The translations under genes were made by a program, and so were the position numbers. A DNA stretch of 64,000 bases from Caccoplasma sp905210875. Lineage in GTDB: Bacteria; Bacteroidota; Bacteroidia; Bacteroidales; UBA11471. Position 1 is the first letter of the stretch; each line of letters opens with the position of its first letter. Location: positions 2,480,001 through 2,544,000 of the forward strand of contig OZ007034.1 of NCBI GenBank assembly GCA_963931635.1, read 5' to 3'. Below are positions 52,968-63,213 of this stretch, piece by piece. Under the pieces are notes generated by a model, which had not been told where the DNA came from, searched no databases, and saw only the letters and a list, made by a program, of their open reading frames with translations.

Positions 52968-54095
52968 TTATTTCTCGTAAAGACCGGCAACAAATTTGGC
53001 CAGCTCTTCACCTCTCAGATCCTGTGCAATAATCTTGCCTTCGGGATCGATGATATACATACGAGGAATACCCGTAACATTATAACGTTTGGCAGCAGGA
53101 CAATTCCAGCCTTTCAGCGAAGATACGTGATGCCAGTTCATATCATTCTTCTTGATAGCAGCTTTCCACGGGCCAACGGTCTCATCGAGCGAAACGCCGA
53201 AGATTTCGAAACCTTTGTCGTGATATTTCTCATAGATAGCCTTTACATTGGGTACTTCGCGCAAGCAGGGGCCACACCAAGAAGCCCAGAAGTCGAGCAG
53301 TACATAGTGTCCACGCAGGCTATACAGCGACAGTTCGGTGCTATCGGGAGTCATCAGTTTGATGTCAGGAGCCGTTCCACCTACCGATACACTGGCCAGT
53401 TCGTCGATAGCCGTTTTCAGTTCAATTCCGGGATTCGACTGTTTTACGCGGTCGGTCAGTTTGGCATAAGCGGCCTCTACTTCATCGAAAGATTTATTTT
53501 GAATCATATACTCTTTGATGAAATATGCAACGCCATAATTGTTCTTGGCCGAATCGACATAGTTGGCCATCGACTCTTGCATTTTTTCCTCAATCATAGT
53601 ATACACAGCAACGGCAGAATCTATCGACATGCTCTTATCCTCTCCTGAGAGAATGTTCGAGAATGTAAACATTTTTCCCAATGACATGAAAGCCGAAGCC
53701 ATAATCAGATCATATCCATTTTCATAGGCAATCTGTTCATCGCCTTCAGCCTTAATAGCAAGCACTTCCTGTACTGTACTATCTTTGGCTGTACGAGTTT
53801 CCATTGCTATGGTTACACTCACCGGCACATCCGAAACAAGAATAACTTTTTTAGCTTCGTTGGCAGCATTTACCTCATAAAGGTCAACTTTATTGGCCAA
53901 CGAGAACGAGAAAGAGCCATCGGCAGCCACTACGGTCGAGTCGATAACCTGAGCCTCTTTCTCCACTTTCTTTTGCAGATAGACCGTTTTTCCGGCCCCC
54001 TCTTTCCATGTACCGTCAACGACATATTTTTCGGTACAAGCCGAGAGACTTAAAACGCCGATAAAGGCGACAGCGGTTAAATTCGTCAGTTTCAT
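52968..54095 (-). CDS. Thiol-disulfide oxidoreductase lipoprotein, DUF4369 + TlpA
   Basis: A 375-residue lipoprotein (lipobox Cys about residue 20, LSLSAC). The N-terminal part (about 25-130) resembles the DUF4369 domain (VDGTWKEGAGKTVYLQKK...), followed by a helical region and a C-terminal thioredoxin fold of the TlpA/ResA type with the redox motif WCGPC (Cys274 and Cys277) and the cis-proline segment GIPRMY. It likely reduces or rearranges disulfides in periplasmic proteins. It follows the Sus-type locus in the same direction, separated by a hairpin. Confidence 0.9.
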   Translation of the reverse strand: MKLTNLTAVAFIGVLSLSACTEKYVVDGTWKEGAGKTVYLQKKVEKEAQVIDSTVVAADGSFSFSLANKVDLYEVNAANEAKKVILVSDVPVSVTIAMETRTAKDSTVQEVLAIKAEGDEQIAYENGYDLIMASAFMSLGKMFTFSNILSGEDKSMSIDSAVAVYTMIEEKMQESMANYVDSAKNNYGVAYFIKEYMIQNKSFDEVEAAYAKLTDRVKQSNPGIELKTAIDELASVSVGGTAPDIKLMTPDSTELSLYSLRGHYVLLDFWASWCGPCLREVPNVKAIYEKYHDKGFEIFGVSLDETVGPWKAAIKKNDMNWHHVSSLKGWNCPAAKRYNVTGIPRMYIIDPEGKIIAQDLRGEELAKFVAGLYEK

Positions 54096-54119
54096 TTTAT
54101 AAAAGATTTATGATATACA

Positions 54120-54149
54120 ATAGCCCCTGCCCAAATGGGCAGGGGCTAT
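54120..54149. terminator. Hairpin between the Sus-locus lipoprotein and the TlpA gene
   Basis: Perfect 13-bp G+C-rich stem (54120-54132 and 54137-54149) with loop AAAT. It has only a weak T run leftward, so termination of the Sus operon may be partial. Confidence 0.6.
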
Positions 54150-54156
54150 GCACTTT

Positions 54157-55359
54157 TTATTGTTTGTCGTTCAAGATGACACCATTCGAAGCGAAGTATT
54201 CCTTGCAAAGTTCTACACGAGCTTTGATGTCGGGCAATACATCGTTTACGGTCTTGGCATTTTCGCCACCCAGATATTCAGTCGGGAAGGGAGAACCCTC
54301 TTCGGTATCAGCTTTGTCGAGAGCATCCTGTACTTGTGCATAGAAGGCCTCTTTCTCAGCGGCGGTAGTCGTTACGATGAAAGCTACATAGTCGCCCAGA
54401 ACCTGAGCCAAAGATGCACGGTAGTAGGTAGCACAATAAAGGCTGGGATAACCATATTCAGTTGCTGTCTGCTCGTCGTAGAGAGTCAGTTCGTAGGCAC
54501 CAACACGAGCGGGACGCAGTTCGCTCTGGAACCAAACGGTAGGCATATTCCACAAATTCTCACTATTGGTTATCTCGTCGAAAGAATTCCAGAAAATCGA
54601 CTCGTTCGTCCAACCGGTTACAAAATCTTCGGCAGAAGAGTCATAATATCCATCACAGTTTTCGTTCAACGAGAAAATCATGAATCCCAAATCTACACCC
54701 ACTGTATAATCGATACTGTACTGGTTAAAAGCAGCAGGCTCGTCGAGCGTAGAGTTGGCAATATTGGAATAGATATACTCTACTACAAGCGAAGTGTAAA
54801 GACGTTTGAGATAGGTCTTGTCCATCGTATCGAAATCGGAGCAGCAGTGCGAGAACATGATGAACTCGGGACAGCAGGTACCACCTTCAAATGCGTAATG
54901 AATATCTTTTGCCAAGTTAATAAGACCTATGTTACGATTGCTGTAATAAGGATGGTATTGTACTTCGCTGGCGAAATAGATGGTACGCGGCATATATTTC
55001 GAAATAAATTCTTCACCGAAAACGGGGAATACCTCCGTTTCGAGGAAGTTAAGCACCTTACCTACATATTCATTATCGGCCGGCACAAAGTATTGACCTT
55101 GAAAATCGGGTATTGAATCGCCGTTCTCGTCAGCACGGCCATTAACCCAACGGAACATCTGTCCATCAGGCGAAGCATAGCAAAATGTAGCGGTATCGAC
55201 ATCGAGGGTAGCTTCTAGGTCGTACTTCGTGTTAAATGCGGCAATAGCTTCGTCAGGAGTCAGAGCAGGAGTATTGCCGGCGTCGTTGGTATCGTCTTCA
55301 CACGCCGTAAATGCAACAGCCGCCAACAAGCAGCTTGCAAACCAAAAGTGTTTTTTCAT
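54157..55359 (-). CDS. Sus-locus lipoprotein, apparent dead zinc metallopeptidase homologue
   Basis: A 400-residue lipoprotein (lipobox Cys20 in AFTAC). It resembles the putative zinc metallopeptidase lipoproteins (Peptidase_Mx/substrate-import-associated type) that often follow SusC-SusD genes: LETEVFPVFGEEFISKYMP matches the family's L..VY....FI..Y.P region and the C-terminal IKARVELCKEYFASNGVIL matches the K...V..Y......IL segment. At the position of the HExxH zinc site the sequence reads VEYIY (193-197), so both histidines are lost. It also has an unusual Cys cluster (162, 163, 172, 173). I infer a binding rather than catalytic role. Confidence 0.7.
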   Translation of the reverse strand: MKKHFWFASCLLAAVAFTACEDDTNDAGNTPALTPDEAIAAFNTKYDLEATLDVDTATFCYASPDGQMFRWVNGRADENGDSIPDFQGQYFVPADNEYVGKVLNFLETEVFPVFGEEFISKYMPRTIYFASEVQYHPYYSNRNIGLINLAKDIHYAFEGGTCCPEFIMFSHCCSDFDTMDKTYLKRLYTSLVVEYIYSNIANSTLDEPAAFNQYSIDYTVGVDLGFMIFSLNENCDGYYDSSAEDFVTGWTNESIFWNSFDEITNSENLWNMPTVWFQSELRPARVGAYELTLYDEQTATEYGYPSLYCATYYRASLAQVLGDYVAFIVTTTAAEKEAFYAQVQDALDKADTEEGSPFPTEYLGGENAKTVNDVLPDIKARVELCKEYFASNGVILNDKQ

Positions 55360-55397
55360 AACTGTGAGATTAAAAAAGTTTATAAATAGGGTTTACA

Positions 55398-56942
55398 TCA
55401 ATACGGTATTAAGGGGCGTACGGGTCGGGAATTGACGTTCTGTGGATTGATGCGTCGCTCGGCCAGCGGGAAATTCAACGTATAGGCAGCATCGTCTTTC
55501 TCGAGTTTGTAATACCCTGCATTTCCATAGGGGTGAATGATTTCGGCACGGGTCGTACGACGTAGGTCGATAAAGCGGTGAAACTCCTCAAAGCAAAGTT
55601 CACGACGACGCTCGTCCCAAATAAACTGTACAATCGCATCGCCATCGGCAAAATCCGACGGTGTCAACTCTACATAGGCCTGACTGTCGATGCGGTAACG
55701 ACGCAGAGTGTTTGTATATTTCAACGCCTCGGCGTAGTCGGGATTCTCTTTGCGGGCATAAGCTTCGGCCAGCGAAAGGTAGGCTTCGGCCGAACGGAAA
55801 GCAGCCCGCATATAGAGATTGTCGTAGGTATTAAATTTTATATCGCTGTAATTGCCGGCCCGATAATATTCCGAACGCAAGTCCTTGCGGGGAGGTATAT
55901 ACCAATAGGCCAGACGATGGTCTCCTATACAGGTTGTCGTGTCGTAATCATACAAACTTATAAGATTGTTGTCGATGGTACGCGAAAGGGTAAATGTCTG
56001 CTCCTGTGCGTTGGAACGCGATATAAGTTTTGAGCCCAATGTCGCAGTGCTACCGGCAAAACAGAACATCAACTCGGGATTGGCCGGCTGCATGAAGTTG
56101 TCATAGTCTGCAGAACCCGATATTTCGCCATCGGCCACAGCTTTAATACGATCGGTAATGTCAAACAGTTTGTCATTTGCGGCTAAGATTTCTTTTGCAT
56201 ACGTAATCACAGCATCGAAATCATTGGTATAAAGAGCCTTGCGCATGGCAACAAAAAGCATGGCATTGTAACCGATGTAGTAATAGTTACCGGTGTCCTT
56301 GCCTTTCAAGGCAGCCAGTCCCTCGGTAATATCACTATCGATTTGCGCATATACTTCGGCAAAAGTGGCCCGTTCATACGGTTGGAGCGACGGTGTGGGA
56401 TCGGTCTTTAAGGGCACACACAAAGTTTCGGGAGTAGCCATATCGTAAGGTACTGCATAGATGTTTGCCAACATAAGATAGGCAAATGCCCGATGGAATA
56501 ATGCCTGTCCTCGCAGGATAGCCTGCTCGTCGGGAGTACCTTCGAGGCCTTTATCCAAGGCATCAATACAGGTGTTAGCTACCAGTATTTGAGAATAAAG
56601 GTAATTGAAAAGTTCATCTTCGAAGGATTCATCTTCATCTTCGATTTCGTCGCGCCACTGATATACATAACGATATTTGATAATGTTGAATGGCAATGTA
56701 TTGTCTTGATTGGGCGTGAACAATTCCATATCATCGGTCATGAGGTTCAGCCATGTTCCATCATTAATCAGTGAATAGAAATAGCCTTCACCCTGCAAAA
56801 TCTCGGTATAATCGGCACAAGTGGTAGGAATGACCAGATTCTGAGCCGAACGTTCGAGGAAATCGTCGCAACTTCCTAAAGTCAAGCTAAAAGCAAGCAG
56901 CAGTGTATAAATGGTTTTCCGTATCATGATTTTCTTTTTCAT
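55398..56942 (-). CDS. SusD/RagB-family outer-membrane lipoprotein
   Basis: A 514-residue surface lipoprotein that captures substrate and lids the SusC transporter. Lipobox Cys is near residue 25 (LTLGSCDDFLE). The helical TPR-like part includes the GQALFHRAFAYLMLANIYAVPY and AEAYLSLAEAYARK motifs, and the C-terminus has FIWDERRRELCFEEFHRFIDLRR, split as family phrases RRRELCFE and DLRR. The substrate is unknown; no glycoside hydrolase or polysaccharide lyase is nearby, and the neighbouring metallopeptidase-like protein hints at peptides. It is 12 bases after the susC stop. Confidence 0.93.
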   Translation of the reverse strand: MKKKIMIRKTIYTLLLAFSLTLGSCDDFLERSAQNLVIPTTCADYTEILQGEGYFYSLINDGTWLNLMTDDMELFTPNQDNTLPFNIIKYRYVYQWRDEIEDEDESFEDELFNYLYSQILVANTCIDALDKGLEGTPDEQAILRGQALFHRAFAYLMLANIYAVPYDMATPETLCVPLKTDPTPSLQPYERATFAEVYAQIDSDITEGLAALKGKDTGNYYYIGYNAMLFVAMRKALYTNDFDAVITYAKEILAANDKLFDITDRIKAVADGEISGSADYDNFMQPANPELMFCFAGSTATLGSKLISRSNAQEQTFTLSRTIDNNLISLYDYDTTTCIGDHRLAYWYIPPRKDLRSEYYRAGNYSDIKFNTYDNLYMRAAFRSAEAYLSLAEAYARKENPDYAEALKYTNTLRRYRIDSQAYVELTPSDFADGDAIVQFIWDERRRELCFEEFHRFIDLRRTTRAEIIHPYGNAGYYKLEKDDAAYTLNFPLAERRINPQNVNSRPVRPLIPY

Positions 56943-56954
56943 TTTAAAGTTGGG

Positions 56955-59900
56955 TTAAAATCCGATTGTTACCGACAATGAGTAGGTGCGGGGTATCGAA
57001 GAGGTTGCATAACTACCCTGTTCGGGGTCGAAACCATGCCAACGCTTATCGGCAATGATAAAGAGGTTATTGGCTTGGGCCGAAATCTGGAAATTAGCCA
57101 GATGCATCTTTTTCAGCATTTTCTTATTGAAAATGTAGGAAAGCGAAAGGCTGCGCAGGCGGAAGTTGTCGGTCGAACATACGCGGGCCGTCGAGTAATC
57201 ATACATCGAAGTACCGTAAATATGGTCAACATTCGCGCGCATAGGTCTCACGCCCAAATTGTTATAGGTATTGTCATCGTACAGTGCCGGAATATTGGTA
57301 TGCAACTCATCGCCAGGTTCTCTCCAACGGTCAAGGAACTCTCTACTAACATTCTTTTCGGGGTCAAACACAGAATCATAATCGCCATAGATATACGGCA
57401 GACGATTGACGGCACCCAGCGAATAGGTAAACGAACCGCGGAGAATCCACTCCTTCCAACGATATTCAAGGTTGATACCACCAGTGTGAGGAGGCGTAAC
57501 CACACCCGATTTCACGAGTTCAATCTCGTCTTCATAAAGGGTATAGTTCTTATAGGTTTTACCACCCCAGGTAGCCGAGGTGTTTCCTTTCTTGTCATAG
57601 AAGAGAGGCAATCCGTTTTCATGATCAAGACCGGCAAACGGATAGGAGTATATGGTACCCAAAGCTTCTCCTTCGAGGAGAGCCGAACCCGACAACATAT
57701 TCTCACGGGTATTGGTCGACTCATCATTGGCTTTTATCAATTCATTCTTATTGTAAGAGTGAATAAAGCCGATGACCAGACGCATATCCTTAGTCTGGAA
57801 CGGGGTAAATTTCACAGCCAGTTCAACACCGCTGTTATTGACATTACCGCCGTTGATTTTTCGCGTGGTGTAACCATTAACAGCCGATATAGTCTTGTTA
57901 ATAATCATGTCGGTACCCACTTTCTTGTATGCATCGAAGGTTGCAGTAATACGGTCAAGAAGGAACGAAAGGTCCAAACCGACGTTATACTGTGTAGTCT
58001 TTTCCCAACGCAGGTCTTCGTTTGGCCAATAGGCAACTGTCGATGTTGCCATACCTGTATTAGAATTTATAGAGCCAATCTGCATGACCAAATCGGGCGA
58101 TGTGGCTTTATCGACATTTCCTTGAATACCATAAGATGCTCGCACAGCCAGATAGGACAACCAGTCCTGATATGGTTTCATAAAACGTTCGTTAGTCAGG
58201 GCATATTTACCCGAAACAGACCAGATGGGCAAGAAACGATATTCGGGATTCTCTCCAAACTGGTTACTACCGTCCATACGCATATTGGCATTGAGAGTAT
58301 ATGTATCTTTGTAAGAATAGATTCCCGAGAATATCCACGAAACCGTATTCGCTTTATTATCGGTAATTATTGGGGTAAACGCTCCGTTTTTCAAGTCAAC
58401 AATGTAGGCATCGGTGTACGATGGCGATATAACCTGTCCACGTTCGGGCATCCACCCATACTGAGTTCCAGAATATCCGTCGGTAATCACACTGCGAATC
58501 TCCGATGTGGCCAAAGCACTGACCAAGTGTCCTTTAAAATTTTTAGAATAATTCAAGGTATTACGGATGTCGAGGTTGTCTTGGTTGCCTCACTCTTCGA
58601 GATAATACCCCCTTGCGGTATTACACTCTCATTCCAAGCAGAACTTCCAAACTCCAACTCATCATACACATATCCGCGTATCGTATTGACATAATAGGAA
58701 TTTTCCTGAGCCCAAGAGGTTGTTTTAGTTGCATTGTAAACATACGAACCGGTCATTTCATAACGTAATCCGTCGACAACCTTCCAAACGAAGTTCACCA
58801 AACCGGTGATGCTTCCCAAGTCGGCATAATTTCCGGTAGTCTGAGCTTCATGTAAGGCATTGAACGCATAAGTCTCATTAGCCATATTACTCGAAGAGAA
58901 CGTCTCGTAAGGTTGATAGAAAAATAGTGATCCATCGTTGTTATAAGCCGGTATAGTACGAGCAGTCTCCCGAGCATAGGAATCGGGATTGAAACTGGAA
59001 TGATAACCTTGATTATCGGTAATCGAACCGTTCAACTGAAATCCCAAATAGACCTTAGATGATAACCAGGAATTGAGTTTGAGTATGGCGGTGTAACGTT
59101 TGGACACCTCTTGACGGGCTGTACCTTGAGCGATAGAAGCTCCTACCGAAGAGTAATAGGTCGTACTCTCGTTCCCTCCCGACAAACTGACGGTATGATT
59201 CTGCGTTACAGCATTGCGGAAAAGAAGATCGAACCAGTCGGTATTACGGTCAATCATCTCCTCTACGGCCGCATCAAACTCCGAACGGGTCAGCGTCTTG
59301 GCATCGTACTGAGCTTTGAGCATTTCATAACCAAGGTTGAAGTTCTTACGGGTATAAGAGAGCCGCGAATCGAGTAGGTCTTTTGAGAGTTGCACACGCT
59401 CTTCGGCGTCCATCAGATAAAGTCGGCGATAATTTTCACGCTGGTTGATGGAGACCGAACCGTTATAGGTAAGTTGGGCCGGTCCGTTGCGGCCTTTCTT
59501 GGTGGTCACGACAATGACGCCGTTGGCGGCCTGCACACCATAAATGGCCGTTGCCGAGGCGTCTTTCAGGACGGTAATGCTCTCGATGTCGTTGGGATTG
59601 ACACCGGCGATGGCATTACCCACGAGATATTGGGCATCTTCGGCCATAGGGTCGAGGTTTCCGCTCGAATCCCAGTTCACACTGTTGTCGTCGAGAATAA
59701 TACCATCAAGAACCCACAACGGAGCAGTGTTACCATATAACGACGAGGTTCCTCGAATACGAATCTTAGGCGTAGCACTAGGGCCACCACTGGTAGTCAT
59801 TACCGACATACCAGCCACTTGACCGGCCAACATCTGATCGATGGAAAATTTATCGGAGAGCTTGATATCTTCCATTTCAATCTGAGAAACGGCACTCGCC

Positions 59901-60266
59901 AACTCCCTGCGATTGACGTTCTGATAACCAGTAACGACAACCTCATCGAGGTATGCACTTTTTTCAAACCATCGTTACATCTACCTTCTTTTTGTCTCCG
60001 ACCGGAATCTCCTGTGTCTCAAATCCTATGGAAGAAAACACAAGCGCAACAGAATCTTTATTGGATACAATAGCAATGTAATTACCATTCTCATCTGTTA
60101 CTGTACCACCAGAAGTTGCTCCCTTCTCTACTACCGTGACGCCTACTAAAGGCTCTTCATTTTCATCGGTTACATGACCAGAGATGAATCTCACTTTTTG
60201 AGCTCCAGCCTCTGATATTCCCACGAACAAAAATGGAATAAACAATAATTGGAAAAATTTTCTCAT
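56955..60266 (-). pseudogene. SusC-like TonB-dependent transporter, two frameshifts
   Basis: A RagA/SusC-type TonB-dependent outer-membrane transporter read in three frames. The first piece (60266-59964) has a signal peptide and the carboxypeptidase-like domain (GHVTDENEEPLVGVTVVEKG). The second (about 59968-58553) has the plug (DEVVVTGYQN, TKKGRNGPAQLTYNG). The third (58590-56955) has the barrel and ends in SVTIGF. Removing one base near 59966-59968 joins the first two as VTMV-EKSAYLDEVVV; adding one base near 58588 joins the rest as ISKSEG-NQDNLDIRNTLNYS. All three parts look well conserved, so it is either recently broken or affected by sequence errors. A -7 box TAACTTTG lies at 60347-60340. 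Confidence 0.85.
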
Positions 60267-60570
60267 AGCACTACTATATTCCGTGTTATCGTCAATTGAT
60301 AACTGTTGTTAGGTTCTACGGTATGTGTCTTAAACGATGCAAAGTTATATATAAAATAGTGATAAAAAAATAAATTCGAAAGTTTTATCAAAAAAAGTTT
60401 GAGAAAGTATGAAATTTTGGGAATATTTCCTTTTTCTATTTTATTCTGTTATAAATAGATAGAGATATAAAAACGTTCATTATGGCAGAAGAAAATAATT
60501 ATCTTTTTTTCTCGAACAAATCGTTAGCGATATAATGAATAAATATTATTTTTGCCACAAATATAAGATT
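60267..60570. other. 304-base A+T-rich divergent gap between susC and miaA
   Basis: No gene is seen. It holds a leftward -7 box (60347-60340, TAACTTTG) for susC and a rightward -7 box (60547-60554, TATTTTTG) for miaA. The middle (60350-60540) is strongly A+T-rich without a clear repeat. Confidence 0.6.
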
Positions 60571-61483
60571 ATGGACCTCATAACGATTTTAGGACCCACA
60601 GCATCGGGAAAGACATCTTTGGCAGTAAAACTTGCCGACATTTTACATACAGAAATTATCAGTGCCGACTCCAGACAGATATATCGTCGCATGAATATAG
60701 GAACGGGAAAAGATCTGGACGAATACACCCTAAACGGGCATCAGATACCCTATCACCTCATCGATATCTGTGAGCCGGGGTACAAATATAATCTCTACGA
60801 GTATCAACGAGACTTCAATCGTGCCTACGACGACATTTGCTCCCGCGGCAAGCTCCCTATATTATGTGGAGGAACGGGCCTTTACATCGAAACAGTCCTC
60901 CGCGGATATCATATGCCCATGGTTCCTGAAAATAAATCACTGAGAGAAGCCCTGTCGAAACACACTCTTCCCGAGCTGGAAGCCATACTGAAAACCTACA
61001 AAACACTGCATAACAAAACCGATGTTGATACCCCAAACGGGCCATTCGCGCCATAGAAATCGCAGAATACTATAAAACGCTGCCTCCTGAAGAGCGAAAA
61101 GACACACCGCTCGACAGTTATATAATAGGAATAGACATAGATAGGGACACAAGGCGCCAGCGCATCTCCGATAGACTTAAAGCTCGTCTCAATGCAGGAA
61201 TGGTAGATGAAGTAAACACTAGATCGCGTGTTGAATAGCTGCTGAGGACCTTATATATTACGGTCTTGAATATAAATACCTGACCGAGTACATTATCGGC
61301 AAATATTCGTTTGAAGAGATGACCCGATTGCTCGAAATCGCCATACACCAATTTGCCAAACGTCAGATGACCTGGTTCCGCGGTATGGAACGACGCGGAT
61401 TTACCATACACTGGGTCGATGGAAAAGAACCCTTTGACCTACTTAGCCAGAAAATAGCAAATAAAATAGAAGGACAGATGTAG
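60571..61483 (+). pseudogene. miaA: tRNA dimethylallyltransferase MiaA, frame disrupted
   Basis: MiaA adds the dimethylallyl group to A37 of certain tRNAs. The start at 60571 (MDLITILGPTASGKTSLAVK) carries the P-loop; DSRQIYRRMNIGTGKD follows. At 61031-61034 the frame breaks: one extra base in the C run would continue as VDTPKRAIRAIEIAEYY. The second frame ends in the 19-bp repeat at 61216, and the third resumes as IAAEDLIYYGLEYKYL to the TAG at 61481. Between DEV and IAAED, where I expect about seven residues of the type RRLLDSG, there are 20 bases of unrelated sequence. The total length (about 303 codons) is otherwise complete. The upstream ATG at 60535 lies before the -7 box and is rejected. 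Confidence 0.85.
61216..61234 (+). repeat. 19-bp direct repeat, copy 1, inside miaA
   Basis: ACACTAGATCGCGTGTTGA, identical to 63214-63232 and in the same orientation 1998 bp away. It interrupts the miaA reading frame. ACAC and GTGT arms make it a weak inverted repeat. Confidence 0.9.
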
Positions 61484-61639
61484 AGACCGCTATTGATTAA
61501 ATAAGTATGAGAATAAAAATAAATCTCTATATCTGCCCTATTCCTTACCATAAACAGACGTTTGTATTGATTTGTTCACAATCAAGCATTTTTTTTCAGT
61601 AAAAAATACTTTACTTTGCACTCCAAATATTTTCCTCCG

Positions 61640-63055
61640 ATGCAAAAACTCCTCATATCCATACTTGTAACGGGACTTTTGTCGGCAACCGGCACCGTTC
61701 GTGCCGGCTCATACACACCGATTGATACCACAAGCCACCCGGCACCTACCCACTTCTCAACCGGCATTTCGACAGGGAACAGACTTTACTACCGCCCACT
61801 CTTTGACGAACGACAGCAACGCAAACTCGACGCACAAACGTCAAAAGAATGGTTTAAGATGACCCACATTGCCGGTCCGCTTATAATAAGCGGGGTCGCC
61901 TTTGAATGGGCCAAACAACCCATCAACGACCTGCGCAACGCTTATGTCCCCAACTTCCGGCACAAATACGACGATTACCTGCAATATGCCCCGGCAGCAC
62001 TTATGCTTGGACTGAAAGTCGGAGGCGTGAAAAGTTACAGTTCGTGGGGACGTATGCTCACTGCCGATGCCTTCTCCGTTGCCATAATGGCCACCTTTGT
62101 CAATGGCATCAAATACACAGCCAAGTCACAACGGCCTAACTCAGGAAGCCACAACTCTTTTCCGTCGGGACACACGGCAACCGCCTTCATGGCAGCTACC
62201 ATGCTACACAAAGAATACGGAATGCGCAGTCCCTGGTACAGCGTGGCCGGCTACACCATAGCCACTGCTACCGCCTACTCCCGACTGCTCAACAACCGGC
62301 ACTGGATTTCGGACGTACTGGCCGGTGCTGGTATCGGTATCTTGTCGACCGAACTGGGATATTGGATTACCGGCTTAATATTTAAAGATAAAGGTATTGA
62401 ATGGGGACAATATGACTATGATACGACCTTCCCCGACCGCACACCCTCATTTATCGGCCTCTACACCGGCTATGTATTCATGCCCCATGAAATACAGCTA
62501 TCCGACGGACTGGTATTCCACACCTCGCCAGGCGCCAGTTCGGGTATAGAAGGAGCCTGGTTTATAAACAATTATGTAGGTGTAGGAGGCAAAGCTATTG
62601 CCTCTCACGTGCTTACACAGTTGCAGAGAGATGCCACCTTTGCCTCCTACATGAAACTCCCCAACACCCAGATTACCGAGAATGGCATGGATTTTATTTC
62701 GGCCGCTATTGGTGCCTATTTCGATTGCGCACTGACTTATCGCTGGTCTGTGGGTAGTAAATTATTGGCCGGATATTCATTTGCCGATGCCCAGACACTC
62801 TATCTCACATCTGACGACAATGAGAATAAAACTCCGTTTTTCAAACTGAAAGAGATGCATGCACCCAACTTTCAAACGGGACTCAGCCTCTCTTATTGGG
62901 CCAAATTGAAATTGGGATTCAGACTCTTTTTCGATTATACCCTCACTCCTACCCGATACCGTTATTATTTTGCCGACCAACCGGATGCTGTAACGAGCAT
63001 AAATAAAAATCTGTCTTCCTTTACCTTGGGAGCATCGGTCAATATCCTGCTATAA
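61640..63055 (+). CDS. PAP2-family phosphatase with C-terminal beta-barrel-like domain
   Basis: A 471-residue protein from the ATG at 61640; a TTG eight codons earlier is less likely. A signal peptide covers about 1-22. The PAP2 phosphatase signature is complete: KSQRPNSGSHNSF preceding PSGHTA (S176, H178), and SRLLNNRHWISDV (H221). The last 200 residues alternate aromatic and polar residues in the manner of an outer-membrane barrel (GAYFDCALTYRWSVGSKLLA, ending TLGASVNILL). It may dephosphorylate lipid A or another phospholipid. It lies between the two 19-bp repeats and its stop overlaps a leftward frame. Confidence 0.85.
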   Translation: MQKLLISILVTGLLSATGTVRAGSYTPIDTTSHPAPTHFSTGISTGNRLYYRPLFDERQQRKLDAQTSKEWFKMTHIAGPLIISGVAFEWAKQPINDLRNAYVPNFRHKYDDYLQYAPAALMLGLKVGGVKSYSSWGRMLTADAFSVAIMATFVNGIKYTAKSQRPNSGSHNSFPSGHTATAFMAATMLHKEYGMRSPWYSVAGYTIATATAYSRLLNNRHWISDVLAGAGIGILSTELGYWITGLIFKDKGIEWGQYDYDTTFPDRTPSFIGLYTGYVFMPHEIQLSDGLVFHTSPGASSGIEGAWFINNYVGVGGKAIASHVLTQLQRDATFASYMKLPNTQITENGMDFISAAIGAYFDCALTYRWSVGSKLLAGYSFADAQTLYLTSDDNENKTPFFKLKEMHAPNFQTGLSLSYWAKLKLGFRLFFDYTLTPTRYRYYFADQPDAVTSINKNLSSFTLGASVNILL

Positions 63056-63213
63056 ACGGGCATGCATTCCATGTAAATAATCGGTAAGTAACGTCAGTTG
63101 GCCCCCAAACAAAACGGAGTTACCTCTTTCTGCGAAAACCAACGCCTAATACGCTGCCCCAGTTGAGTCTCTTGTGCATGACGGGCAAGAATTCTTCTCA
63201 TGGTACTATCGCT
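63050..63213 (-). other. Open tail that would extend the NmrA-type protein
   Basis: Immediately beyond the second 19-bp repeat, read leftward, an open stretch of about 53 codons runs SDSTMRRILARHAQETQLGQ and on to ...LTDYLHGMHARL and TAG at 63052-63050. Deleting exactly the 19 bp joins it in frame to the gene at 63212 (KAV-SDSTM). It is probably that gene's true C-terminus. It overlaps the PAP2 stop by six bases. Confidence 0.5.

Noticed and set aside
57036..58694. 552-codon open frame opposite susC
   Set aside because: Antisense shadow of the SusC barrel; the barrel reading has clear family motifs.
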